DNA of 64,000 nucleotides, from NCBI RefSeq assembly GCF_020783655.1, contig NZ_JAJGQH010000003.1, forward strand, positions 1-64,000. The letters are read 5' to 3'. Positions within the stretch are counted from its first letter, which is position 1, and every line of letters begins with the position of its first letter. Below are positions 8,917 through 16,670 of this stretch, one piece after another. The stretch comes from Xanthomonas melonis (GTDB taxonomy: Bacteria; Pseudomonadota; Gammaproteobacteria; Xanthomonadales; Xanthomonadaceae). The position numbers and the translations under genes are program-made. The notes below the pieces were generated by a model that searched no databases, was not told the origin of the DNA, and saw only the letters and a list, made by a program, of their open reading frames with translations.

Positions 8917-9975
8917 ATGCACACCGCGACACAGACGAGCTACACGCCGTTCGGCGCGCCGCCGATACACGACCGCCGCAGTTTCCTGCGCGTGTGCTGG
9001 ATCGCCACCGCCTCTGCGTTGGGCGCGTGCGTGCTGCCTGCCGCCGATGCCTCCGACGCCCATTCCCCACGCTTCGAAGGAGCCCGCATGTCACACGACC
9101 CCGCGTACCAGATCAGTTATCGCACCCAACAGGTTGGCGATGTCCAGGTGTTCTATCGCGAAGCCGGCCGCAAGGACGCGCCGGTGCTGTTGCTGTTGCA
9201 TGGCTTTCCCAGTGCCAGCCACATGTTCCGCGACCTGATGCCGTTGCTGGCACGCCGATACCGGCTGATCGCCCCGGATCTGCCCGGCTTCGGCAATACC
9301 CAGGCACCGCCGCGCGGGCAGTTCGCCTACACCTTCGACAACCTGTACAAGGTGATCGAAGGCTTCACCGAGGCGCTGGGCCTGAGCCGCTACGCGCTCT
9401 ATGTGTTCGATTACGGCGCGCCGGTGGGCCTGCGCCTTGCGGCCGCAAACCCGCACAAGGTCACCGCCATCATCAGCCAGAACGGCAATGCCTATCTGGA
9501 GGGATTCAGCGACCAATGGGATGCCTGGCAGGCGTACTGGCGTGAACCGAGCGCCGCCAATCGCGAGGCCTGTCGCGCGTCGTTATCGCCGCAGACCATC
9601 CGCGACTGGCAGTACGGCACCGGTGCCGACCCGAGCAGGCTCTCGCCCGATGGCTATACCCTGGATATCGCCTACATGGCGCGCCCGGATGCCGAGGAAA
9701 TTCAGCTGGACCTGATTCTCGACTACCGCAGCAACCCGCAGGCCTATCCCGCATTCCAGGCCTACTTTCGCGCGCACCAGCCGCCCTTGCTGGCGGTCTG
9801 GGGCAGGCACGATCCGGCGTTCGTTCCGGCCGGCGCGCAGGCGTATCGCAAGGATCTGCCGCATGCCGAGGTGCATCTGCTCGATACCGGACACTTCGCG
9901 CTGGAAACGCACGCAACCGAGATCGCGCAGATCATCGGCGAGTTCCTGCCGCGCGCGCTGAAGGGTGCGGGCTGA
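8917..9975 (+). CDS. Alpha/beta hydrolase, haloalkane dehalogenase/epoxide hydrolase-like
   Basis: Alpha/beta hydrolase fold of 352 aa from this start. HGFPSASHMFRDL is the oxyanion region; the nucleophile elbow reads VFDYGAPVG, so the nucleophile is Asp, as in haloalkane dehalogenases and epoxide hydrolases, not Ser. The acid region lies near WGRHDPAF and the catalytic His in DTGHFALETH. The first about 40 residues look like a twin-arginine lipoprotein leader (DRRSFLR, hydrophobic stretch, ALGAC lipobox). However, an excellent ribosome site (AAGGAG) precedes an internal ATG at 9088, giving a 295-aa cytoplasmic form starting MSHDPAYQ. Both may be real. Divergent from the LysR gene at 7790-8689; substrate unknown. 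Confidence 0.8.
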   Translation: MHTATQTSYTPFGAPPIHDRRSFLRVCWIATASALGACVLPAADASDAHSPRFEGARMSHDPAYQISYRTQQVGDVQVFYREAGRKDAPVLLLLHGFPSASHMFRDLMPLLARRYRLIAPDLPGFGNTQAPPRGQFAYTFDNLYKVIEGFTEALGLSRYALYVFDYGAPVGLRLAAANPHKVTAIISQNGNAYLEGFSDQWDAWQAYWREPSAANREACRASLSPQTIRDWQYGTGADPSRLSPDGYTLDIAYMARPDAEEIQLDLILDYRSNPQAYPAFQAYFRAHQPPLLAVWGRHDPAFVPAGAQAYRKDLPHAEVHLLDTGHFALETHATEIAQIIGEFLPRALKGAG

Positions 9976-10093
9976 GGCCTCGGCATCAGGGCGATGTTCG
10001 GGAGCGGCGACGCACCTGCGCTCCTGTGGCGACTGCCCGGCGGCCATGCGACGCTGCGCCCGGCCAGCCATCGCGGCCGGACGTATGCATGCG

Positions 10094-11689
10094 TCATGCA
10101 AACAGGCTGCGCACCACATCGGCATTGGTCTGACCGTCGGGATTGCCGACGGTGCTGTCGGAAGCAAGATTCCAGCAACTCAGGTGCGCCACGGCGTTGA
10201 CCAGCGGGTGCGAGAGATGCAGCTGGGTGACGGTGCCGTACAGCGGGAAATCGTCCACGCTCTGCAGATCCAGTTCGATCTGCGTTGCGTCAGGCAATTG
10301 TTTCCACCATGCATGCACCGAGTCGTTGTAGACCCACAGGACCTCGACCGACGGCTGCGCAGGCACGTTGAACCATGCGTTCTGCAACACTGCCAGGGTC
10401 TGCCTTACCAGCAGGGAGCCGCCTGCCCTCTTGGCAGCCAGCAGGCCCTGCTGCAGTGACGTGAATGCCGTCGTTTCGAACACCTGGTTATGGCGGAACA
10501 TGCGATTGGCACCTTCGTCCGGCTGCGTGTCGGAGTAGACCGGATAGCTTCGGGTTTTCTCGCAGAACGGTTGCAGCCCGAACAGCGGCGGCAGCGCATC
10601 GGCCACCACGATCTCGCCCGATTCCGGATCCACGTTCACGCCTTGATCGGAATTGACGAACACCAGCAGACGCGCAAAGCCACGCGCGAGCAGCGGCGTG
10701 ATTCCCAGATTCTCCAGGTTGCCACCGTCGGCGAAGCGGTACGTCTGCGTGTCGCGCGGCTGGCGGTCGTTCACCGGCCAGTACGGATAGCGTGGCACCA
10801 GTCCGTTGACCTCGGGGAATCGTTCTTCGAAGTCTTCGGCCGGTGCCATGCTGCTGCAGCCGGCGATATCGTTGAGGCTGAAGGCACGCGTTGGCACGCT
10901 GGCGATAACCCGGTCGGGACCATCGTCGCTCAGGTACTCGCTGCCCATCGCAAACGATTCGATCAACCCGCCGCCGACCGCTCCCAGCTGCCCTGGCCGG
11001 TTCACGAAGCTGGCGCGTACGCCGAGGACATTGCTGGCCTCGAACGGCACCAGTTCGGCGGTCGGGCTATCGTTGAGGAAGAGCGAGGTATTGAAGATCG
11101 GCAACGGGCGCCCGGGACGCACGGTGTAGGCCTTGCTGATGGGCAAGTTCGCGCCTTGCGCGGATGCGCTGTCCGCCGCAGGCGAGACGGTGCCGGTGAA
11201 GCAATGCGGATCGACCCCCGTGGCGTCCGGATTCCACAGGCCGAAATCCTGCAGCACCAGCTTGCCGATCACCGCTTGCCACATGTCCGAGGGCGCGTAG
11301 CGCTGGGTCGAGCGATACTCGGCAAGTTCGTCGAGGATCGGCAAGGTGCCCAAGCGGTATGGCACCTGGCCCAGATTGTTCGGCGCCATCTGCGCCAGTA
11401 CGTCCAGGGTGAGTTGCGCCGGATCCAGCATCACCGGGCCGAGCAATTCGTCGTCGCTGATCGATTCCGGCAGGTAACTGAACACCACGTTGGCCCATGT
11501 GCCACCGGAGACCGAGGAGATCGCGCTGACCTTGTCGAGCAATCCCAGATGGCGTAATCCGCGCAGCTGCCCCATTGCGCACGACAGCGCGCGGCTGCCA
11601 CCGCCGGACAGACAGATGCCGACGCCTTTGGACGATACGGCGGTGGGCGGAGTGTTCAGTACTTCGATTGCCACGCTGAGTGTCGCCAC
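10094..11689 (-). CDS. Patatin/cPLA2-like lipase
   Basis: Protein of 531 aa with a Ser-Asp dyad lipase domain. The oxyanion motif GVGICLSGGGSRAL is at about residues 22-35, the nucleophile in SSVSGGTWAN at about 58, and the catalytic Asp in FADGGNLENLGI in the C-terminal half. The TW after the serine elbow recalls eukaryotic-type cytosolic phospholipase A2 more than classical patatin. No signal peptide is visible at this start. Probably acts on phospholipids or acyl esters; substrate and location are unknown. It stands alone, convergent with the hydrolase gene to its left. Confidence 0.8.
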   Translation of the reverse strand: MATLSVAIEVLNTPPTAVSSKGVGICLSGGGSRALSCAMGQLRGLRHLGLLDKVSAISSVSGGTWANVVFSYLPESISDDELLGPVMLDPAQLTLDVLAQMAPNNLGQVPYRLGTLPILDELAEYRSTQRYAPSDMWQAVIGKLVLQDFGLWNPDATGVDPHCFTGTVSPAADSASAQGANLPISKAYTVRPGRPLPIFNTSLFLNDSPTAELVPFEASNVLGVRASFVNRPGQLGAVGGGLIESFAMGSEYLSDDGPDRVIASVPTRAFSLNDIAGCSSMAPAEDFEERFPEVNGLVPRYPYWPVNDRQPRDTQTYRFADGGNLENLGITPLLARGFARLLVFVNSDQGVNVDPESGEIVVADALPPLFGLQPFCEKTRSYPVYSDTQPDEGANRMFRHNQVFETTAFTSLQQGLLAAKRAGGSLLVRQTLAVLQNAWFNVPAQPSVEVLWVYNDSVHAWWKQLPDATQIELDLQSVDDFPLYGTVTQLHLSHPLVNAVAHLSCWNLASDSTVGNPDGQTNADVVRSLFA

Positions 11690-11961
11690 TGTGTCCTTCC
11701 CGTGCGAGATGCCGTATCACGGCGCAGCGATGAGCGTAGCGTTCCCGATACGATCGCCATGCGATGCCGTGCACAGATCGCGGCACGCTGCGCGCGATCG
11801 GCAGGGGGCATGCTGTGGCGGGAGCGTCATCGGGTGATCGTGCGCATTGTTGCGTCCGCTGGTGTCCATCAGGGCAGCATTGCGCAGGTAGGTGACAGCA
11901 GGTCGGATGACAGACGGACGCACTCGCTGTCTGCGTGTGGCTATGCAACCAGGTTCAGGCT

Positions 11962-13542
11962 TCACCACCCTGCTGCCGCGCCATCCGAGCGCGGGTCGCT
12001 CGCGGCGCTGATGGTGCCATCGGCGCCGCGCACCAAGGCACCGGCGTGGCCCATCACCGAGGTGAACGCCGGCAGCAGTTCCACCACATGTCCAGCCGCG
12101 CGCAGTGCCTGCACCAGTGCCGGATCGAAGCGGTCTTCCAGCTTCAGTGATGTGCTGTCCTGCCCCCAGGTGCGGCCCAGCAGCCAGCGCGGTGCGGTGA
12201 CGGCCTGTTGCAGCGGCATGCCGTAGCGGGCGTAGCGCGAGAAGATCGCGGCCTGGGTCTGCGGCTGGCCTTCGCCGCCCATGGTGCCGTAGGCCATGAC
12301 GCGGCCGTCGTCGAACACGGCCATTGCGGGATTGAGGGTGTGGAAGGGTTTGCGACCGGGTGCCAGCGCATTCCAGCCGTCGTCGGCGAGCCGGAAGCTG
12401 CAGCCGCGGTTCTGCCAGGTAATGCCGGTGCGTGGCAGCACCAGGCCGGAGCCGAATTCGAAATAGGTGGACTGGATGCAGCTGACCGCGCGCCCGGCGG
12501 CGTCGATGGCGCCGAACCAGACGGTGTCGCCGGCCTGCGAAGGATGCGGCCAGGACATGGCGCGGGCCATGTCGATGCGTGCGGCCAAGCCATCCAGCGC
12601 CTGCGCATCGTCCAGCAACGCCTGGGCATCCAGCGTCATCCACGCCGGGTCGCCGACATGCGCGTCGCGGATCAGGAAGGCCTGTTTGGTGGCTTCGACC
12701 AGGCCATGCAGATGCGCAAAACTGTCGGCATCGTCCGCATGCAGCCGCTCGAACAGCGCAAGGATCAGCAGCGATGCCAGGCCCTGGGTCGGCGGCGCAT
12801 GGTTGTAGACACGCGCGCCGTGCAGGGCCACCGACAAGGGGACGCTGGCCTCGGCACGATGTTGTGCCAGGTCGTGCGCCCGCAGCGGGCTGCCCAGCGC
12901 GTGCAGGTCGGCGGCGATGTCGGCGGCGAGTGCGCCACGATAGAAGCTGTCCAGTCCATCCTCGGCGAGGCGGTGCAAGGTGGTGGCCAATTGCCGCTGC
13001 GTCAACAGCTCGCCTTCGCGCAGCGGCGCGCCATGCGGTTCGAAGATCTCGGCATAGGCACCTGGCTGTGCGCGCAGTTCGGCTCCCTTGTCTGCCGCGA
13101 TCTGCGCACCGCCCAGCGTGACCGGCACGCCGGCGTGTGCATGCACGATGGCATCGCGCAACACGCGTGGCAGCGGCAGGCTGCCGCCGGCGTGCTGCAG
13201 GGCCAGCGCCCATCCGGAGACCGTGCCGGCCACGGTGTTGGCCGCGCCGGGGCCGCGCCAGGGGATGCTGGTGTGGCCGCGGTAGAACGCGCGCGTGGCG
13301 GCCTGCGCGGCGCGGCCGCAGGCGTCGATGGCATGCACGCGGCCGTCGGGTTCATGGATCAGCCAGAAGCCGTCGCCGCCGATGCCGGTCATGTGCGGAT
13401 ACACCACCGCCAGGCAGGCGGCGGTGGCAACGGCGGCTTCCACCGCAGTGCCGCCATCGCACAGGACATCGCGGCCGGCCTGCGCGGCCAGATGGTGGGG
13501 GGCCACGACCATGCCACGGCGGGCACGCAAGGTCTGCAGCAT
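11962..13542 (-). CDS. Gamma-glutamyltransferase-family amidohydrolase (HpxW-like)
   Basis: Ntn-hydrolase of the GGT superfamily, 526 aa. Markers: GMVVAPHHLAAQAG and TGIGGDGFW near the N terminus; the expected autocleavage threonine in GDTVWFGAIDAAG (about residue 345); FHTLNPAMAV and the MGGEGQPQTQ block after it. No signal peptide, unlike classical periplasmic GGT. Its start overlaps the stop of the AtzE/HpxY-type amidase by one base (TGATG), and purine-ring genes lie around it. In Klebsiella HpxW is a GGT-like oxamate amidohydrolase next to hpxXYZ. I therefore infer oxamate/oxalurate breakdown; a glutathione-related role is the alternative. Confidence 0.75.
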   Translation of the reverse strand: MLQTLRARRGMVVAPHHLAAQAGRDVLCDGGTAVEAAVATAACLAVVYPHMTGIGGDGFWLIHEPDGRVHAIDACGRAAQAATRAFYRGHTSIPWRGPGAANTVAGTVSGWALALQHAGGSLPLPRVLRDAIVHAHAGVPVTLGGAQIAADKGAELRAQPGAYAEIFEPHGAPLREGELLTQRQLATTLHRLAEDGLDSFYRGALAADIAADLHALGSPLRAHDLAQHRAEASVPLSVALHGARVYNHAPPTQGLASLLILALFERLHADDADSFAHLHGLVEATKQAFLIRDAHVGDPAWMTLDAQALLDDAQALDGLAARIDMARAMSWPHPSQAGDTVWFGAIDAAGRAVSCIQSTYFEFGSGLVLPRTGITWQNRGCSFRLADDGWNALAPGRKPFHTLNPAMAVFDDGRVMAYGTMGGEGQPQTQAAIFSRYARYGMPLQQAVTAPRWLLGRTWGQDSTSLKLEDRFDPALVQALRAAGHVVELLPAFTSVMGHAGALVRGADGTISAASDPRSDGAAAGW

Positions 13543-15002
13543 CAGGGCATCTCCGCTGGCGGGCTGAAGGCGAGCACACCATCGCGTTCGAGCCGCGCGG
13601 CCAGTGCGAACAGGCGATCTTCGCGGCCGGGCGCGGCAATCAACTGCACGCCCAGGGGCAGCCGGCCCGGACGCGGCAGCGGTGCGGCCAGCACCGGGCA
13701 GCCGGCCAGGCCGAGCGGCTGGGTGAAGATGCCCAGGTTGGCGCGGGCGGAGACCGGCAGGCCATCGATCTGGATGGTGTCCTGATCGATACGCGGCGCC
13801 ACGCACGGCGTGGTGGGCGCGATCAGCACGTCCACCTCGTCCCATAGCGCCTGCATTGCGCTGGCGAACCAGCACGCGAACGCCTGTGCATCGGCCACCG
13901 CGCTCGCCGGCAGTTGCAGCCCCGCCAGCAGGCGATCGCGCGTGGCCGGGTCGAACTGCTCGGCATGGCTGCTCAACGCGGCGCGATGACGATAGCCGCC
14001 TTCGGCCGCGGTCAGCACGAAGGCGGCCGCGCGCGCGCGTTCGGCCTCGGGCAGCTCGACCACCACACTGCTATTGCATGCCTGCATCAGCGCACCCAGG
14101 CCGGCCTCCAGCTCGGGGTCGAGATTGCGCTGGAACCAGCCGCCGAGCCGGGCGATGCGCAGGCTGGCCACGTTGCAGGTGGCAAGCGGCTGCCCGCACA
14201 CGACCTCGTGCACGCGGCGCAGATCGGCCACCGAGGTGGCGAATGGACCGACCACATCCAGCGCCTCGACGAATGGGAACACGCCCTGCAGCGGCACCGT
14301 GCCATGGGTCGGGCGCAGGCCGTACACGCCGCATAGCGCAGCAGGAACGCGGATCGAGCCGTTGGTGTCCGAGCCGAGCGCGAACGGCACCAGCCCCGCC
14401 GCCACCGCCGCCGCCGAACCGCCGGACGAGCCGCCGGCCAGATGCTGATGGTCGTGCGGGTTGGCGGTGGTGCCGTAGTGGGCGTTGACGGTGGCGAAAC
14501 CGTAGGCGAATTCGTCCATGTTGGCGGTGCCGATCAGCACCGCACCGGCATCGCTCAGGCGCTGCACCACCGCCGCATCGCGGTTGGCCGGTGCGGCCTG
14601 CGCACGCAGCATCGCGCCGGCCGTGGTGACCTGGCCGGCAACATCGAACAGGTCCTTGACCACGAACGGCACGCCTGCCAGTGCGCCGCCATCGCTGCCA
14701 CCGCTCAGCGCCGCCTGCACCCGCGCGGCATCGGCGGCGGCGCGTGCCGGCAGCAGGCGGGTGATTGCACACAGGCGGTCGTTGGCCTGGTGGATGCGCG
14801 TCAGGGTCTGGGTGGCCAGGCGCGCGGCTTGCGCGGGCTGGCTGCGCGTGGTGGCAACGATGGCCGCGATCTGGCCCCGCGGGCCGGCCGTGTCATGGGT
14901 GGCGGCGCGTGGCGGGGTGAAGCTGGCCAACACGTGCGCATGGCCGCGCAGGATATCGGTATTGCGATCGATGCCGGCTTGCCACTGCGCTGGGAGTTGC
15001 AT
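13542..15002 (-). CDS. AtzE/HpxY-type amidase with fused AtzG/HpxX-like N terminus
   Basis: Amidase-signature protein of 486 aa. Catalytic Lys is in GVPFVVKDLFDVAG, and the cis-Ser and nucleophile Ser in LAGGSSGGSAAAVAAG with GSDTNGSIRVPAA following. The first about 35 residues (QLPAQWQAGIDRNTDIL...) resemble the small AtzG/HpxX subunit (DUF4089), which is normally a separate gene before AtzE/HpxY; here it appears to be joined by a Gly/Pro/Ala linker. The AtzE family acts on 1-carboxybiuret, and HpxY is implicated in oxalurate hydrolysis. Coupled to the HpxW-like gene downstream. The ATG at 15002 is used; no in-frame extension upstream looks coding. Confidence 0.8.
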   Translation of the reverse strand: MQLPAQWQAGIDRNTDILRGHAHVLASFTPPRAATHDTAGPRGQIAAIVATTRSQPAQAARLATQTLTRIHQANDRLCAITRLLPARAAADAARVQAALSGGSDGGALAGVPFVVKDLFDVAGQVTTAGAMLRAQAAPANRDAAVVQRLSDAGAVLIGTANMDEFAYGFATVNAHYGTTANPHDHQHLAGGSSGGSAAAVAAGLVPFALGSDTNGSIRVPAALCGVYGLRPTHGTVPLQGVFPFVEALDVVGPFATSVADLRRVHEVVCGQPLATCNVASLRIARLGGWFQRNLDPELEAGLGALMQACNSSVVVELPEAERARAAAFVLTAAEGGYRHRAALSSHAEQFDPATRDRLLAGLQLPASAVADAQAFACWFASAMQALWDEVDVLIAPTTPCVAPRIDQDTIQIDGLPVSARANLGIFTQPLGLAGCPVLAAPLPRPGRLPLGVQLIAAPGREDRLFALAARLERDGVLAFSPPAEMP

Positions 15003-15009
15003 GGGTCAC

Positions 15010-15045
15010 CTTGGGGTTGGGAATTGGGAATCGGTAAATCGGGTT
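15010..15045. repeat. Short G/T-rich intergenic repeat tract
   Basis: Imperfect tandem units of the type TTGGGAAT/CGGTAAATCGG directly upstream of the amidase gene. Such GGGAAT-rich tracts are a frequent feature of intergenic DNA in Xanthomonas. The tract lies between the amidase start and the inverted repeat at 15055-15111 and may form the leader. Confidence 0.4.
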
Positions 15046-15054
15046 TCTTGGTTG

Positions 15055-15111
15055 ATTGCAGTCAATGAGTTTGTTGGTGGTGCGTGGGAACGCGGTGCAA
15101 TTGACTGCAAT
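15055..15111. promoter_or_regulatory. 12-bp perfect inverted repeat upstream of the amidase operon
   Basis: ATTGCAGTCAAT (15055-15066) and its exact reverse complement ATTGACTGCAAT (15100-15111), separated by 33 bp. A related ACTGCAGT lies at about 15140. Position 50-110 bp upstream of the HpxXY/HpxW unit suggests an operator pair for a dimeric regulator; it differs from the LysR dyad of the urate operon. Confidence 0.5.
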
Positions 15112-15294
15112 ACAGCGCATGAGCTGAGTAATCTGGTTACTGCAGTCGAGAACTGGATGAGGCTCGCGCTGCGGATGGAAGGATTCGATGGAAGTGCGGA
15201 AATGCGGGTTGCAGCTGCATTGTTGGGGTGCCTTTGCGATCAAAGCATGCGGGGGCGGCATGAGGCGTCATTTCGTCTCAGTCCCGGAAGCTGC

Positions 15295-15314
15295 CCCTCT
15301 CCTGCGGGAGAGGG
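15295..15314. repeat. Palindrome CCCTCTCC-N4-GGAGAGGG
   Basis: Perfect 8-bp stem in the 370-bp gene-free stretch between the amidase and nucleoside hydrolase genes. On the plus strand TTTT follows, but no plus-strand gene ends here. It resembles a dispersed REP-like palindrome, related in sequence to the stems at 23218-23298. The rest of 15003-15376 shows no gene. Confidence 0.6.
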
Positions 15315-15376
15315 TTTTGGGTGAGGGTGCCCGGCCGGTCGACGATTCGTCAGGCGCGCGCTGGATCGCGATCTAC

Positions 15377-16534
15377 CTACGCAACGCGTGACACGTCGTG
15401 ATCAACTCCTCCATCTGTTCCGCGTGCCGCTTCGTCCCGTGGCAGCGGAGGTAACGGTCTGCCCACGGCCGGCGGCTGCGGTGCGGTGAGGCGCTCCACC
15501 AGCAACTGCTCGAACGCGTCCACATCCACCGCATGCACCACCGTCTGCGCCTGTTCGCCCAGCCCGGGCTGGTAGCCCGGCGCCCACGACAGGATGTCGC
15601 CATAGCCTGCGTCGAAGGCGGTGTTGGTGTCGATGTACAGCGTCTCGGTGCGTGTGGCCAATTCCGGGCGCAGCCACAGTGCCGTGGCCAGCTCATCCCA
15701 CATCGGGAAGCCCGGCTCGCGCCGGCGCAGCGCATGCCCGATCGCCGTGTCGGCGGCACTCATGCGCGCGAGCAGGTGCGGGGTGAGTTCGGTGGCGGTG
15801 GAAGGGTCTACCGGCACCATGGTGATCTTGCGCCACGGGGCATGCATGACGATGCGGGCGGCTTCCGGATCCCAGCGGATATTGAATTCGCGGCGGGGCG
15901 AATTGACGAATTCACGCGCGAATTGCTGTGCGCTCACGCTGTTGCGTTGCTGCCGCGGATTGAGGCTGCCGCCCATGTAGACCAGTTCGCGTGCCAGCGT
16001 GGCGAAGGCCGGGTCCAGCGATTGTGCCAGCGCCAGATTGGTCAGCGGGCCGGTGGCAATGATGCTCACCTCGCCCGGATACTGGCGCACCATGCGCAGC
16101 ATGAACAACGCGGCCGGCTCGTCGCGGGGGCGCACCACGCTGGGGTTGCCGAACGGCAGGTCGGGGACCACGTCGTGTGCGTGATAGCGCGGTGCGCTCT
16201 GCACGGTGTCGCCATCCACCCAGTGCCGGGTCCACGCACCCTTCCAGACCAGTTTGCCGTACAGCGCTTCCCAACGTTCGGTGGCGGCCTCGCTGTTGAG
16301 CAGCGGGTGCACCGGGCCGGGCAGCACCGGAATATGCGGGTGTCCGGTGAGTTCCAGCAGGCGGCAGGTGTGCGCCAGCGCCTCGTCGCGCCAGATGTTG
16401 CCGCTGACCGCGCTGATGCCGAGCACCTCCACTTCGGGCGATTGCAACAGCAGCACATGCGCGGGGGTGAAACCATCGATATCGTCTTCGAGGATGACGC
16501 GGCGTCTGGGTGTGGCGGAAGAAGGTGCGGTCAT
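15377..16534 (-). CDS. Nucleoside hydrolase-like protein, variant metal site
   Basis: Protein of 385 aa in the inosine-uridine nucleoside hydrolase superfamily, which cleaves the N-glycosidic bond of nucleosides. Family features: SIIATGPLTNLALAQ, LVYMGGSLNP, and FNIRWDPEAARIVMHAPW. The N-terminal calcium-binding signature DTDPGxDD of classical members is replaced by EDDIDGFTPAH, so two metal-ligating Asp residues are absent at their usual place. This may mark a divergent subfamily or altered chemistry. No signal peptide. The neighbouring genes on both sides act on purines, which supports a nucleoside substrate. Confidence 0.75.
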   Translation of the reverse strand: MTAPSSATPRRRVILEDDIDGFTPAHVLLLQSPEVEVLGISAVSGNIWRDEALAHTCRLLELTGHPHIPVLPGPVHPLLNSEAATERWEALYGKLVWKGAWTRHWVDGDTVQSAPRYHAHDVVPDLPFGNPSVVRPRDEPAALFMLRMVRQYPGEVSIIATGPLTNLALAQSLDPAFATLARELVYMGGSLNPRQQRNSVSAQQFAREFVNSPRREFNIRWDPEAARIVMHAPWRKITMVPVDPSTATELTPHLLARMSAADTAIGHALRRREPGFPMWDELATALWLRPELATRTETLYIDTNTAFDAGYGDILSWAPGYQPGLGEQAQTVVHAVDVDAFEQLLVERLTAPQPPAVGRPLPPLPRDEAARGTDGGVDHDVSRVA

Positions 16535-16670
16535 TGCGCTTGGGTCGTGGAGGTGGATGTCTTGCAGTGGAGATGCAGCGGATGTTGCGTGGGCAGGCGC
16601 GTCCCTGCGTGTGACGAAACGTTACCGGTGCAGCCTGTTCGCGCTCAGGCGCGCTCATGCGTCGCAGGCG

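Noticed and set aside
12208..13785. 525-codon plus-strand frame opposite the GGT-like gene
   Set aside because: Mirror frame of a real gene; the minus-strand protein has complete GGT motifs.
15295..15314. Rho-independent terminator reading rightward
   Set aside because: TTTT follows the stem on the plus strand, but no plus-strand gene ends there; more likely a dispersed palindrome.
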